The translations under genes and the position numbers were made by a program. The notes below the pieces were generated by a model. It saw nothing but the letters and a program-made list of their open reading frames with translations. It had not been told where the DNA came from and made no database searches. From assembly GCA_944320885.1 (NCBI GenBank), contig CALUJE010000006.1, forward strand, positions 1-64,000: a stretch of 64,000 nt of DNA, written 5' to 3'. Below are positions 55,394 to 64,000 of this stretch, one piece after another. This stretch comes from an uncultured Phocaeicola sp. GTDB taxonomy: Bacteria > Bacteroidota > Bacteroidia > Bacteroidales > Bacteroidaceae. The stretch's first letter is position 1; each line of letters starts with the position of its first letter.

Positions 55394-56365
55394 ATGAAAA
55401 GGAAAAATAAAATAATCTGGGGTATATTTAGTCTTGTATTCCTTGTTATTATAATCTGTACAGGAGCAGGACTTTATATGCTTGATTATGCATTGCGTCC
55501 AGACAGTCAGGAAAAAGATTTCAGAGCAACGGACCTTCAAGGTTCGTGGAAATACATGCTGACTGAATATCCTTACATAAGTCAGTGGGTAGACAGTCTG
55601 CAACAGACAAAGGCGCTGAAAGATACTTTTATAATTACCGATGACCATATTCGCTTGCATGCTTTTTATGCATCATCCCCCGACAGTACCTCCCGAACTG
55701 CAGTCATCGTACATGGATATACCGACAATGCTATCCGTATGATGATGATCGGTTACATGTATAACCACGACTTGCGATACAACATTCTTCTTCCTGACCT
55801 ACGTTACGCCGGATGGAGCGAAGGGTCACACATACAGATGGGATGGAATGACAGAACAGATGTCTTGAGATGGATGGATATTGCCAACAACATTTTCGGA
55901 GGAAATACTCAAATGGTAATACACGGTATCTCAATGGGAGCAGCAACAACCATGATGGTTTCGGGTGAGAAACAAAAAGAGTATGTAAAATGCTTTGTAG
56001 AAGACTGTGGATATACCAGTGTAAAAGAACAGTTTGCCAAAGAACTTAAAGAGCAGTTTGGACTACCGCCCTTCCCCATACTCAACATAGCAAGCTATCT
56101 TTGCCAACTAAAATACGGATGGAATTTTGACATTGCCAGTGCTGAGAATCAGGTAAGAAAATGCAAACTTCCGATGCTATTTATACACGGAGATGCCGAT
56201 GATTATGTTCCTACATGGATGGTACATAAAGTATATACAGCCAAACCGGCACCCAAAGAATTATGGGTGGTTCCCAATGCAACCCATGCCATGTCATACC
56301 GTGACAACAAAACTGAATATACAAACAGAGTGAAAGATTTCACGACAAAGTACATTTCTGAATAA
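55394..56365 (+). CDS. Alpha/beta hydrolase, membrane-anchored
   Basis: 323-aa alpha/beta-hydrolase-fold protein with an N-terminal hydrophobic anchor (IIWGIFSLVFLVIIICTGAG). The catalytic triad is visible: Ser180 in HGISMGA, Asp in HGDADDYVP near 275, and His in PNATHAMSYR near 300. It resembles the YqkD/BEM46-like hydrolases that face the cell exterior. The substrate is unknown. It follows aroE by 6 nt. Confidence 0.87.
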   Translation: MKRKNKIIWGIFSLVFLVIIICTGAGLYMLDYALRPDSQEKDFRATDLQGSWKYMLTEYPYISQWVDSLQQTKALKDTFIITDDHIRLHAFYASSPDSTSRTAVIVHGYTDNAIRMMMIGYMYNHDLRYNILLPDLRYAGWSEGSHIQMGWNDRTDVLRWMDIANNIFGGNTQMVIHGISMGAATTMMVSGEKQKEYVKCFVEDCGYTSVKEQFAKELKEQFGLPPFPILNIASYLCQLKYGWNFDIASAENQVRKCKLPMLFIHGDADDYVPTWMVHKVYTAKPAPKELWVVPNATHAMSYRDNKTEYTNRVKDFTTKYISE

Positions 56366-56432
56366 TTAGAACAACTCTGCATACAGATACAAAAAAAGCA
56401 AATAACAGGCCATACCTTGCCAAAGATTTTTG

Positions 56433-56440
56433 TAAATTTG
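56433..56440 (+). promoter_or_regulatory. -7 element close to the TPM gene start
   Basis: TAAATTTG ends only 7 nt before the ATG at 56448. If used, the transcript would start at or next to the start codon, giving a leaderless or nearly leaderless mRNA. Confidence 0.45.
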
Positions 56441-56447
56441 CATCCGT

Positions 56448-57371
56448 ATGAAAAAGCATTATATTATACTGACAATTTGCGCTATCTTCTGTATCCTGCA
56501 AACATGGGCATACCCTTATAAGGTAAGTGAAATCCCCATGGTACATCTGCAGGACCGTACACGCTATGTGTCAAATCCAGATGGGATTCTGTCAGTACAG
56601 ACTGTAAACAGCATCGACAGTATCCTTTATGCTTTGGAACAAAAAACCGGAATAGAAACATTGGTCGTAGCCGTAAACGAAATAGAAGGCGGAGACTGTT
56701 TTGAGTTCGCGCTGCAATTGGGTAAACAAAACGGTGTAGGTAAAAAAGAGACCAACAACGGACTGGTGATATTGCTCGTAACCCAGGAACGGTGCATACA
56801 GTTTGTTACCGGATACGGCCTGGAAGGAATCCTGCCAGATGCCATATGCCGACGCATACAGACACAACATATGAATCCTTATTTCGGAAAAGCTGATTGG
56901 GATACAGGTATGCTCGCCGGTATCCGGGCTGTAAATTCATACTTGAGAAATTATCACGATGGAACCGAAAACGGAAAAAGACCAACAGGATTCAGCGCTT
57001 CAGACTATTATCCATTCATCTTTGCCGGAATTATCTTTATTGTTTTCTTCATCTTTGCTTACAAGAACCAAAGAAGGAAGAACAGATGTCCACACTGCAA
57101 GAAACATACATTGCGACGCACTGACTCACGCTTCATTTCAAATATAAACGGTATCAGAAAGGAAGAAGTAGTATATACGTGCGCACATTGCGGATATACC
57201 GTAGTACATGAAGAAGAATCACATGACGACCACGACGGATTCGGCGGACGTGGAGGTGGTCCTATTATCTTCGGAGGCGGCCTGTTCGGACGTGGAAATG
57301 GAGGAGGATTCAACGGAGGCAGCTTTGGAGGAGGTGATTTTGGCGGAGGAGGCTCCGGTTCTAAATTTTAA
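56448..57371 (+). CDS. TPM-domain membrane protein
   Basis: 307-aa protein. The signal peptide MKKHYIILTICAIFCILQTWA is followed by a TPM domain (about 40-170; RYVSNPDGILS, GLVILLV, FVTGYGLEGILPD). A transmembrane helix lies near 190, then two CxxC zinc-ribbon-like pairs (CPHCKKH and CAHCGY), and a Gly-rich low-complexity tail of about 45 residues. TPM proteins are proposed phosphatases or photosystem-repair-like factors, with unknown role here. It is paired with lemA, a recurrent neighbour. Confidence 0.88.
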   Translation: MKKHYIILTICAIFCILQTWAYPYKVSEIPMVHLQDRTRYVSNPDGILSVQTVNSIDSILYALEQKTGIETLVVAVNEIEGGDCFEFALQLGKQNGVGKKETNNGLVILLVTQERCIQFVTGYGLEGILPDAICRRIQTQHMNPYFGKADWDTGMLAGIRAVNSYLRNYHDGTENGKRPTGFSASDYYPFIFAGIIFIVFFIFAYKNQRRKNRCPHCKKHTLRRTDSRFISNINGIRKEEVVYTCAHCGYTVVHEEESHDDHDGFGGRGGGPIIFGGGLFGRGNGGGFNGGSFGGGDFGGGGSGSKF

Positions 57372-57404
57372 ACAGTAAAGTCTAACAATAAAACTGATAT
57401 CAGC

Positions 57405-57983
57405 ATGAAAAATTTAATGAGATTATTTTTTGTTATTATAAGTATTACAACACTAAGTAGCTGTGGCTATAACAGTATGGTAGAAAAGGAAGAAGCCGTA
57501 AATACTGCATGGAGCAACGTTGAAAATCAATACCAGCGCAGAGCAGACCTCATTCCGAATCTTGTAAATACGGTAAAAGGGTATACAACCCACGAACAGG
57601 AAACCCTGGAATCTGTAGTAAACGCACGTTCAAAAGCCACACAGATTACACTGAATGCTGAAAACATGACTCCTGAGAAACTTAAGGAATATCAGGCTAT
57701 ACAGGGAGAAGTTGGCAGCGCATTAAGCCGGTTGCTTGCCGTTACCGAAAACTATCCGGAACTGAAAGCCAACCAGAATTTTCAGGAATTGCAGGCCCAA
57801 CTGGAAGGAACAGAAAACCGTATAAGCGTAGAACGCAGAAACTTCAATCAGGCAACGCAAGATTACAACACTTATATTCGCAAATTTCCCAACAACCTGT
57901 TTGCCGGCATGTTTGGCTTTGAGAAAAAACCTTATTTCGAAGCAGAAGCAGGCAATGAAAAAGCACCTGAAGTCAAATTTTAA
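57405..57983 (+). CDS. LemA family lipoprotein
   Basis: 192-aa helical protein. MKNLMRLFFVIISITTLSSC ends in a lipobox LSSC; most LemA proteins have a simple N-terminal anchor. The conserved LemA core NAWSNVENQYQRRADLIPNLVNTVKGY-like segment (positions about 35-62) and NQATQDYNTYIRKFPNN near 140 are clear. Function unknown. Cotranscribed with the TPM gene, 33 nt upstream. Confidence 0.93.
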   Translation: MKNLMRLFFVIISITTLSSCGYNSMVEKEEAVNTAWSNVENQYQRRADLIPNLVNTVKGYTTHEQETLESVVNARSKATQITLNAENMTPEKLKEYQAIQGEVGSALSRLLAVTENYPELKANQNFQELQAQLEGTENRISVERRNFNQATQDYNTYIRKFPNNLFAGMFGFEKKPYFEAEAGNEKAPEVKF

Positions 57984-58010
57984 TAAGTCAAAACTAAAAA
58001 CGATAAATAT

Positions 58011-59177
58011 ATGAGTAACCAACGTTATATGTTAAGAGGCGTTTCCGCATCCAAGGAAGATGTACACAATGCCATAAAAAATATTGATAAAGGAATATAC
58101 CCCAAAGCTTTCTGTAAGATTATACCTGATATATTGGGTGGAGATCCGGAATATTGCAACATTATGCATGCCGACGGAGCAGGAACAAAATCAAGCCTGG
58201 CATATCTTTATTGGAAAGAAACCGGTGATTTGAGCGTATGGAAAGGCATTGCCCAAGATGCTCTTATCATGAACATAGATGACCTTTTGTGCGTAGGAGC
58301 AGTAGATAATATACTGGTATCTTCAACCATAGGACGAAACAAACTGCTTGTTCCCGGTGAAGTTATCTCTGCTATCATAAACGGAACAGACGAGCTTCTT
58401 GCAGAACTGCGTGAAATGGGTGTGGGCGTATATGCTACTGGAGGTGAAACTGCCGATGTAGGCGATTTGGTTCGTACTATCATAGTAGACAGTACGGTAA
58501 CCTGCCGAATGAAACGCAAGGACGTTATCAACAACGCCAATATTCGTCCGGGAGACGTTATCGTCGGATTGGCATCTTACGGACAGGCAACCTATGAAAA
58601 GGAATACAACGGTGGAATGGGAAGTAACGGACTGACCTCTGCCCGTCATGATGTATTTGCCAAATATCTGGCTGAGAAATATCCAGAAAGCTATGACAAG
58701 GCCGTTCCTGAAGAACTGGTATATTCAGGAAAACTGAAGCTTACAGATAAAGTAGAAGGAAGCCCGCTGGATGCCGGTAAACTGGTTCTGTCTCCTACAC
58801 GTACCTATGCACCGGTAGTAAAGAAACTTCTGGATGCACTTCGTCCTGAAATTCACGGAATGGTGCATTGTTCCGGAGGAGCACAAACCAAGGTACTCCA
58901 TTTTGTAGACAATGTACGTGTAATAAAAGATAACCTCTTCCCTGTTCCACCCCTCTTCAAAACAATTCAGGAACAAAGCGGAACTGATTGGGCTGAAATG
59001 TATAAAGTATTCAACATGGGACACCGTCTGGAAGTATATCTTGCACCGGAACATGCAGAAGAAGTTATTGCTATCAGCAAGAGCTTCAACATTGATGCGC
59101 AAATTATTGGCCGCATAGAAGAATGCGATCACAAGGAATTAATCATCAAGAGTGAATTCGGAGAATTTAAATATTAA
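58011..59177 (+). CDS. purM: Phosphoribosylformylglycinamidine cyclo-ligase (AIR synthase)
   Basis: ATP-dependent closure of the imidazole ring of AIR in purine synthesis. The 388-aa protein has HADGAGTKSSLAYL, the MNIDDLLCVGA metal/ATP motif, ATGGETADVGDLV and GSNGLTSARHDVF. It differs from short (about 345-aa) PurM by small insertions, as in other Bacteroidetes. It starts 27 nt after lemA. Confidence 0.92.
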   Translation: MSNQRYMLRGVSASKEDVHNAIKNIDKGIYPKAFCKIIPDILGGDPEYCNIMHADGAGTKSSLAYLYWKETGDLSVWKGIAQDALIMNIDDLLCVGAVDNILVSSTIGRNKLLVPGEVISAIINGTDELLAELREMGVGVYATGGETADVGDLVRTIIVDSTVTCRMKRKDVINNANIRPGDVIVGLASYGQATYEKEYNGGMGSNGLTSARHDVFAKYLAEKYPESYDKAVPEELVYSGKLKLTDKVEGSPLDAGKLVLSPTRTYAPVVKKLLDALRPEIHGMVHCSGGAQTKVLHFVDNVRVIKDNLFPVPPLFKTIQEQSGTDWAEMYKVFNMGHRLEVYLAPEHAEEVIAISKSFNIDAQIIGRIEECDHKELIIKSEFGEFKY

Positions 59178-59201
59178 CTAAAGAAGTAGCATACAAGATA
59201 A

Positions 59202-60314
59202 ATGGCCGAAAACAATACACTTTTAGAAAAGTTAGACGGATTGGTTGCACGCTTTGAAGAAGTCTCTACCTTAATCACTGACCCTGCCGTAATAGCAGAT
59301 CAGAAACGATATGTGAAGCTGACAAAAGAATATAAGGAACTAAGCGAACTGATGAAAGCGCGAAAAGAATATATTCAATGTCTGAACGGACTGGAAGAAG
59401 CCAGACAAATCATTTTAACTGAAAGTGACCCCGAAATGAAAGATATGGCACGTGAGGAAGCCAATGCATGCGAAAGCCGGTTACCGGAGTTGGAAGAAGA
59501 AATCAAACTGTTGCTCATTCCAGCCGATCCGCAAGATGACCGTAATGCCATTCTCGAAATCAGAGGAGGAACAGGAGGTGACGAAGCCGCAATCTTTGCC
59601 GGAGACTTATTCAGAATGTATGCCAAATACTGCGAATCGAAAGGTTGGAAGATGGAAATATCAAACTTTAACGAAGGAGCAGCCGGAGGATACAAAGAAA
59701 TCATATGTTCCATTTCTGGAGAAAAAGTGTATGGAACCCTCAAATACGAATCGGGAGTACACCGTGTACAACGGGTTCCGGCAACAGAAACACAGGGAAG
59801 AGTACATACATCTGCTGCCTCTGTAGCCATTCTGCCGGAAGCAGAACCTTTTGATGTTGAAATCAATGAAGGAGAAATCAAATGGGATACGTTCAGAAGC
59901 GGAGGCGCCGGTGGACAGAACGTAAATAAAGTAGAATCAGGAGTTCGTCTGCGTTACAACTGGAAAAATCCTAATACTGGTATCGTAGAAGAAATCCTGA
60001 TTGAATGTACGGAAACGCGTGACCAGCCTAAAAATAAGGAAAGAGCATTGGCACGTCTCCGCACTTTCATCTATGACAAAGAACACCAGAAATACATCGA
60101 TGATATTGCCTCTAAACGAAAGACCATGGTATCTACGGGTGACAGATCGGCCAAAATACGTACCTATAATTATCCACAGGGACGTATCACAGATCACCGA
60201 ATAAACTATACCATTTACAATCTGGCATCGTTTATGGACGGCAACATACAAGATTGCATCGATCATCTGATCATTGCAGAAAATGCAGAGCGCTTAAAAG
60301 AAAGTGAATTGTAA
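59202..60314 (+). CDS. prfA: Peptide chain release factor 1
   Basis: Terminates translation at UAA and UAG. The 370-aa protein has the GGQ peptidyl-hydrolase motif at 237-239 (SGGAGGQNVNKVESGVRL) and the stop-recognition region RVPATETQGRVHTSAA with PAT. It lies between purM and pyrF with gaps of 24 and 31 nt. Confidence 0.97.
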   Translation: MAENNTLLEKLDGLVARFEEVSTLITDPAVIADQKRYVKLTKEYKELSELMKARKEYIQCLNGLEEARQIILTESDPEMKDMAREEANACESRLPELEEEIKLLLIPADPQDDRNAILEIRGGTGGDEAAIFAGDLFRMYAKYCESKGWKMEISNFNEGAAGGYKEIICSISGEKVYGTLKYESGVHRVQRVPATETQGRVHTSAASVAILPEAEPFDVEINEGEIKWDTFRSGGAGGQNVNKVESGVRLRYNWKNPNTGIVEEILIECTETRDQPKNKERALARLRTFIYDKEHQKYIDDIASKRKTMVSTGDRSAKIRTYNYPQGRITDHRINYTIYNLASFMDGNIQDCIDHLIIAENAERLKESEL

Positions 60315-60345
60315 CCTTAGAATTTTATAAATCATTGAAAACGTT

Positions 60346-61170
60346 ATGAACAAGCAAGAATTATTTGAAAATATCAAACAAAAGAAATCATTCCTGTGTG
60401 TAGGACTTGATACTGATATAAAAAAGATACCTTCTCATTTACTAAAAGAAGAAGATCCTATTTTCGCTTTTAACAAGGCTATCATCGATGCAACTGCACC
60501 ATATTGTATCGCCTATAAACCCAATCTCGCTTTCTATGAAAGCATGGGAGTTAAAGGCTGGATTGCTTTTGAAAAGACTATCCAATACATAAAAAAGAAT
60601 TATCCAGACCAATTCATCATTGCTGATGCCAAACGAGGCGATATCGGAAATACATCAACCATGTATGCACGTTCTTTCTTTGATGAGTTGGATATCAATT
60701 CTGTCACAGTTGCTCCTTACATGGGTGAAGACAGTGTTTCTCCTTTTCTTGCATACGAAGGTAAATGGGTAATTCTGCTGGCTCTTACATCAAACAAAGG
60801 TTCACACGATTTCCAGTTGACAGAAGACCCACAGGGAGAACGCCTTTTTGAGAAAGTATTGCGCATTTCACAAAACTGGGGTAACGATGAAAACATGATG
60901 TATGTAGTCGGTGCTACTCAAGGCAGAATGTTTGAGGATATCCGTAAAATCGTCCCCAACCATTTCTTATTGGTTCCAGGTATAGGAGCTCAAGGCGGTT
61001 CTCTGGAAGAGGTATGCAAATACGGATTAAATTCCCACTGTGGCCTGATAGTAAACTCAAGCCGTGCCATTATCTATGCTGATTCTACAGAAAAATTTGC
61101 AGAAGTTGCTGCAGAAAAAGCCAAGGAAGTACAACAACAAATGGCTGAGCAGTTGAAAAATATTTTGTAA
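60346..61170 (+). CDS. pyrF: Orotidine 5'-phosphate decarboxylase (type 2)
   Basis: Last step of UMP synthesis. The 274-aa length and motifs belong to the long type 2 group: [10 protein letters not shown], catalytic Lys96 in [17 protein letters not shown], and VPGIGAQGG near 205. It ends the purM-prfA-pyrF run and is followed by hairpins. Confidence 0.95.
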   Translation: MNKQELFENIKQKKSFLCVGLDTDIKKIPSHLLKEEDPIFAFNKAIIDATAPYCIAYKPNLAFYESMGVKGWIAFEKTIQYIKKNYPDQFIIADAKRGDIGNTSTMYARSFFDELDINSVTVAPYMGEDSVSPFLAYEGKWVILLALTSNKGSHDFQLTEDPQGERLFEKVLRISQNWGNDENMMYVVGATQGRMFEDIRKIVPNHFLLVPGIGAQGGSLEEVCKYGLNSHCGLIVNSSRAIIYADSTEKFAEVAAEKAKEVQQQMAEQLKNIL

Positions 61171-61182
61171 AGAAGCTACTCT

Positions 61183-61207
61183 TATCATAAATACTATATT
61201 TATGATA
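61183..61207 (+). repeat. Short hairpin after pyrF
   Basis: TATCATAAATA and TATTTATGATA pair perfectly over 11 bp with a 3-nt loop. It directly precedes the larger terminator-like hairpin. Confidence 0.6.
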
Positions 61208-61208
61208 T

Positions 61209-61282
61209 AAATGTGCATATTACATAAGACATTCCCTTGTGCATTCATCACATAAGAATTTCATGTAATATGCACATTTTTT
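61209..61282 (+). terminator. Large terminator-like hairpin after pyrF
   Basis: A 17-bp perfect stem (61209-61225 with 61263-61279, AAATGTGCATATTACAT type) has a 37-nt loop and a T-run. A further 9-bp hairpin, CATAAAATC/GATTTTATG, follows at 61287-61314. The rest of the 316-nt gap to lpxD is AT-rich with only a poor promoter match. Confidence 0.7.
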
Positions 61283-61486
61283 ACATCATAAAATCTGTTC
61301 ATCATGATTTTATGCAAATTTTTAGACAGAAAGCCAATTAAAAAAGCAACAAAACTTATCCAAATATAGGGAAATCCCAAAAAAAATTGCGTAATTTGCA
61401 AGATAATGGAAAACGATAAATACAGATACATATCATTCCATTAATTTAAAGAATAAGAATAGCCAACTTTTGAAAACAGTGTTAAT

Positions 61487-62530
61487 ATGGAATTTTCGGC
61501 AAAACAAATTGCAGAATTTATTCAAGGAGTTATTGTAGGAGATGAAAACGCTACAGTACACACCTTTGCAAAAATCGAAGAAGGTGTTCCTGGAGCCATA
61601 TCTTTCTTGTCAAATCCTAAATATACTCACTATATTTATGATACAGCATCTACCATTGTTCTTGTAAATAAAGATTTTACTCCAGAGAAACCCGTCAAAG
61701 CAACTTTAATTAAAGTTGACAATGCATATGAGAGCGTAGCAAAACTATTGACTCTCTATGAGATGAGTAAACCTAAGAAAACAGGAATCAGCCCACTAGC
61801 ATTCATATCTCCATCCGCAAAAATCGGAAAAGACGTATACATCGCAGAGTTTGCATATGTTGGAGACAATGCTGTCATTAATGACGGCGTATCACTATAC
61901 CCACATGCAACCGTGTGTGAAAATGCCCAGATAGGTGAAAAAAGTATATTATACCCCAATGTCACCGTATACCATGACTGCCGCATAGGCAAACGATGCA
62001 TTTTACACGCAGGAAGTGTAGTCGGTGCCGACGGATTCGGCTTTGCTCCTACTCCGGAAGGATACGAAAAGATTCCTCAAATAGGAATTTCCATATTGGA
62101 AGATGATGTTGAAATCGGAGCAAATACATGTATAGACCGCGCTACAATGGGAGCTACAATCGTACATAAAGGAGTTAAATTGGATAACCTGATACAAGTA
62201 GCACACAACGTTGAAATAGGAAGTCATACCGTTATGGCTTCACAGGTAGGTATTGCCGGTTCTACAAAAGTCGGAGAATGGTGTATGTTCGGAGGACAAG
62301 TAGGATTGGCAGGACATATTCACGTTGGCAATCGGATAAATATCGGAGCTCAGTCAGGAGTTGCCGGAACCGTTAAAGGCGACAACCATTCCATCATGGG
62401 AAGTCCGGCCATTGACGCTAAACAATTTTTCAAATGTGCTGCTGCATACAAGAGCTTACCTGAAATGTACAAGACAATAAGCCAATTGCAGAAAGAAATT
62501 GAAGATTTAAAAAAACAACTAAATAAATAA
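61487..62530 (+). CDS. lpxD: UDP-3-O-acylglucosamine N-acyltransferase
   Basis: Third step of lipid A synthesis, adding the N-linked hydroxyacyl chain. The 347-aa protein has an N-terminal uridine-binding domain (about 1-100) and a left-handed beta-helix of hexapeptide repeats (about 105-320). The catalytic His lies in QVAHNVEIG, and [19 protein letters not shown] is conserved. A C-terminal helix ends at the stop. First gene of lpxD-lpxC/fabZ-lpxA. Confidence 0.96.
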   Translation: MEFSAKQIAEFIQGVIVGDENATVHTFAKIEEGVPGAISFLSNPKYTHYIYDTASTIVLVNKDFTPEKPVKATLIKVDNAYESVAKLLTLYEMSKPKKTGISPLAFISPSAKIGKDVYIAEFAYVGDNAVINDGVSLYPHATVCENAQIGEKSILYPNVTVYHDCRIGKRCILHAGSVVGADGFGFAPTPEGYEKIPQIGISILEDDVEIGANTCIDRATMGATIVHKGVKLDNLIQVAHNVEIGSHTVMASQVGIAGSTKVGEWCMFGGQVGLAGHIHVGNRINIGAQSGVAGTVKGDNHSIMGSPAIDAKQFFKCAAAYKSLPEMYKTISQLQKEIEDLKKQLNK

Positions 62531-62539
62531 TATAAACCC

Positions 62540-63925
62540 ATGTTGAAACAGAAAACACTTAAAGGCAGCTTTTCTCTTTGTGGAAAAGGTCTTCACACTG
62601 GCTTAAATCTGACAGTGACTTTTAATCCTGCCCCAGATAATCATGGCTATAAAATCCAACGAATAGACCTTGAAGGACAACCAGTCATTGATGCTGTAGC
62701 AGAAAATGTAACTGAAACGACCCGGGGTACTGTTCTTTCAAAAAATGGAGTAAAAGTAAGCACCGTAGAACATGGATTGGCTGCTTTATATGCAGCAGGT
62801 ATTGACAATTGCCTTATTCAAGTAAATGGTCCTGAATTTCCTATTCTCGACGGTAGCGCTAAAGCTTATGTAGAAAATATAGAACGTGTAGGAATCGAAG
62901 AGCAGAGTGCTGTTAAAGATTATTACATCATAAAATCCAAGATCGAATACAAAGACGAAACAACCGGTTCGTCTATTATCGTACTTCCTGATGACAACTT
63001 CAGTGTCAACGTACTGATTTCATACGATTCTCAAATTCTTTCCAACCAATTTGCCACATTGGATAATATGAGTGATTTCCCAAAAGAAATCGCTTCCAGC
63101 AGAACGTTTGTCTTCGTACGTGAAATCGAGCCACTTCTTGCTGCCGGTTTAATTAAAGGAGGTGACTTGGATAATGCCATTGTTATATACGAGCGCCAAA
63201 TGTCACAGGCACAATTTGACAAGCTGGCAGATGTAATGAAAGTAGAACATCACGATGCAACCAAGGTAGGTTATTTGAACAACAAACCTCTGGTTTGGCC
63301 AAACGAGCCGGCACGTCATAAGCTCCTTGACATTATTGGAGACTTAGCTCTGATAGGCAAACCTATCAAAGGAAGAATTATAGCAACAAGACCAGGCCAC
63401 ACGGTAAACAACAAGTTTGCACGTCTATTGCGTAAGGAAATCAAACAACACGATATTCAGGCTCCTGTATACAACTGCAACGAAGCTCCTATCATGGACG
63501 TAAACCGTATACGTGAATTACTTCCTCACCGTTACCCGTTCCAGCTTGTAGATAAGGTAATAGCCATCGGAGCCAATTACATCGTAGGAGTCAAAAATAT
63601 AACTGCAAATGAACCATTCTTCCAGGGACATTTTCCACAAGAACCGGTTATGCCGGGCGTTCTTCAAATAGAAGCAATGGCACAGGTGGGTGGTTTATTG
63701 GTATTGAACTCTGTAGATGAACCGGAACGATACTCTACCTATTTCATGAAAATAGACAATGTAAAATTCCGCCAGAAAGTTGTACCGGGTGACACCTTGA
63801 TATTCCGGGTTGAATTGCTTGCCCCCATCCGCCGTGGTGTATCTACCATGAAAGGATATGCATTTGTTGGTGAGAAAATAGTATGTGAAGCCGAATTCAT
63901 GGCACAAATCGTAAAAAACAAATAA
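62540..63925 (+). CDS. lpxC/fabZ: Bifunctional UDP-3-O-acyl-GlcNAc deacetylase / 3-hydroxyacyl-ACP dehydratase (LpxC-FabZ)
   Basis: 461-aa fusion. The LpxC half (about 1-305) has zinc-ligand motifs STVEHGLAALYAAGID and ARHKLLDIIGDLALIG and does the committed deacetylation of lipid A. The FabZ half (about 320-461) has RELLPHRYPFQLVDKV, catalytic His in FFQGHFPQEPVMPGV and Glu in IEAMAQ. It dehydrates 3-hydroxyacyl-ACP, the same pool used by lipid A acyltransferases. This fusion is a known Bacteroidetes arrangement. It lies 9 nt after lpxD and 7 nt before lpxA. Confidence 0.96.
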   Translation: MLKQKTLKGSFSLCGKGLHTGLNLTVTFNPAPDNHGYKIQRIDLEGQPVIDAVAENVTETTRGTVLSKNGVKVSTVEHGLAALYAAGIDNCLIQVNGPEFPILDGSAKAYVENIERVGIEEQSAVKDYYIIKSKIEYKDETTGSSIIVLPDDNFSVNVLISYDSQILSNQFATLDNMSDFPKEIASSRTFVFVREIEPLLAAGLIKGGDLDNAIVIYERQMSQAQFDKLADVMKVEHHDATKVGYLNNKPLVWPNEPARHKLLDIIGDLALIGKPIKGRIIATRPGHTVNNKFARLLRKEIKQHDIQAPVYNCNEAPIMDVNRIRELLPHRYPFQLVDKVIAIGANYIVGVKNITANEPFFQGHFPQEPVMPGVLQIEAMAQVGGLLVLNSVDEPERYSTYFMKIDNVKFRQKVVPGDTLIFRVELLAPIRRGVSTMKGYAFVGEKIVCEAEFMAQIVKNK

Positions 63926-63932
63926 AATAAAT

Positions 63933-64000
63933 ATGATAAGTCCTTTAGCATATATAGATCCGGATGCAAAAATCGGTAACAACGTAGAAATCGGCCCTTT
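63933..64000 (+). CDS. lpxA: UDP-N-acetylglucosamine O-acyltransferase, N-terminal part only
   Basis: The last 68 nt encode MISPLAYIDPDAKIGNNVEI followed by GP, the start of the LpxA hexapeptide beta-helix (first step of lipid A synthesis). The gene runs off the right edge. Order lpxD-lpxC/fabZ-lpxA supports the call. Confidence 0.9.
   Translation, partial: MISPLAYIDPDAKIGNNVEIGP

Noticed and set aside
57059..57313. Proline-rich minus-strand ORF opposite the TPM gene tail.
   Set aside because: It is the antisense reading of Gly codons in the low-complexity tail.

Overview
The window looks like a chromosomal segment of a gut-type Bacteroidales (Bacteroides/Phocaeicola/Prevotella-like). Supporting signs are the Bacteroidetes -7 promoter motif TAnnTTTG (about 19-20 bp after a TTG-type -33 box) before most transcription units, weak Shine-Dalgarno sequences, lipoprotein signals ending in SC or GC, and lineage-typical genes: LpxC-FabZ fusion, DAHP synthase-chorismate mutase fusion, type III glutamine synthetase, TamL, DUF4296 and DUF5715 proteins, and S16 with a long Ala/Lys/Glu tail. 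No phage, insertion sequence, CRISPR array or rRNA gene was seen. Almost all the DNA is core-genome coding sequence.

Layout. 1-4.5 kb: rpsP, a patatin-like hydrolase, aminopeptidase P and a secreted C1 peptidase. 4.6-9.3 kb: recJ-recQ and a TPR protein. 9.4-13.7 kb: an aromatic amino-acid operon (prephenate dehydratase, aminotransferase, DAHP synthase/chorismate mutase, prephenate dehydrogenase). It is preceded by a 28-codon leader peptide with ten consecutive Phe/Tyr codons, a terminator and a matching antiterminator, which is a textbook attenuator. 14-27 kb: a nitrogen and amino-acid cluster (gltB, gltD, asnB, dapF, dapL, glnN) with the wreck of a PII (glnK-type) gene directly before glnN. 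27-31.5 kb: hairpin repeats, tRNA-Lys(CTT), an MBL-fold hydrolase, TamL and a SpoU methyltransferase.

31.5-40.2 kb (minus strand): ileS-dksA-like-lspA-DUF4296-small ORF, then HAD phosphatase-panB-MFS. The IleRS carries a GIHH signature in place of HIGH. 40.4-48.4 kb: acyl-CoA/AMP ligase, then an AddAB-type helicase-nuclease pair. 48.5-51.6 kb (minus): GH109-like oxidoreductase, truA, DUF5715 lipoprotein. 51.9-61.2 kb: phoH-purC-menG-aroE-hydrolase, TPM protein-LemA, purM-prfA-pyrF. 61.5-64 kb: lpxD-lpxC/fabZ-lpxA (cut by the window end), the start of lipid A synthesis.

The most notable items are the Phe/Tyr attenuator, the PII pseudogene whose transcribed remains may now be the 5' leader of glnN, the GIHH active-site signature of IleRS, and a family of AT-rich intergenic hairpins sharing ATAACTTAT and ATAGCC motifs. 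Functions are assigned from sequence motifs and recalled family knowledge; no database search was run.
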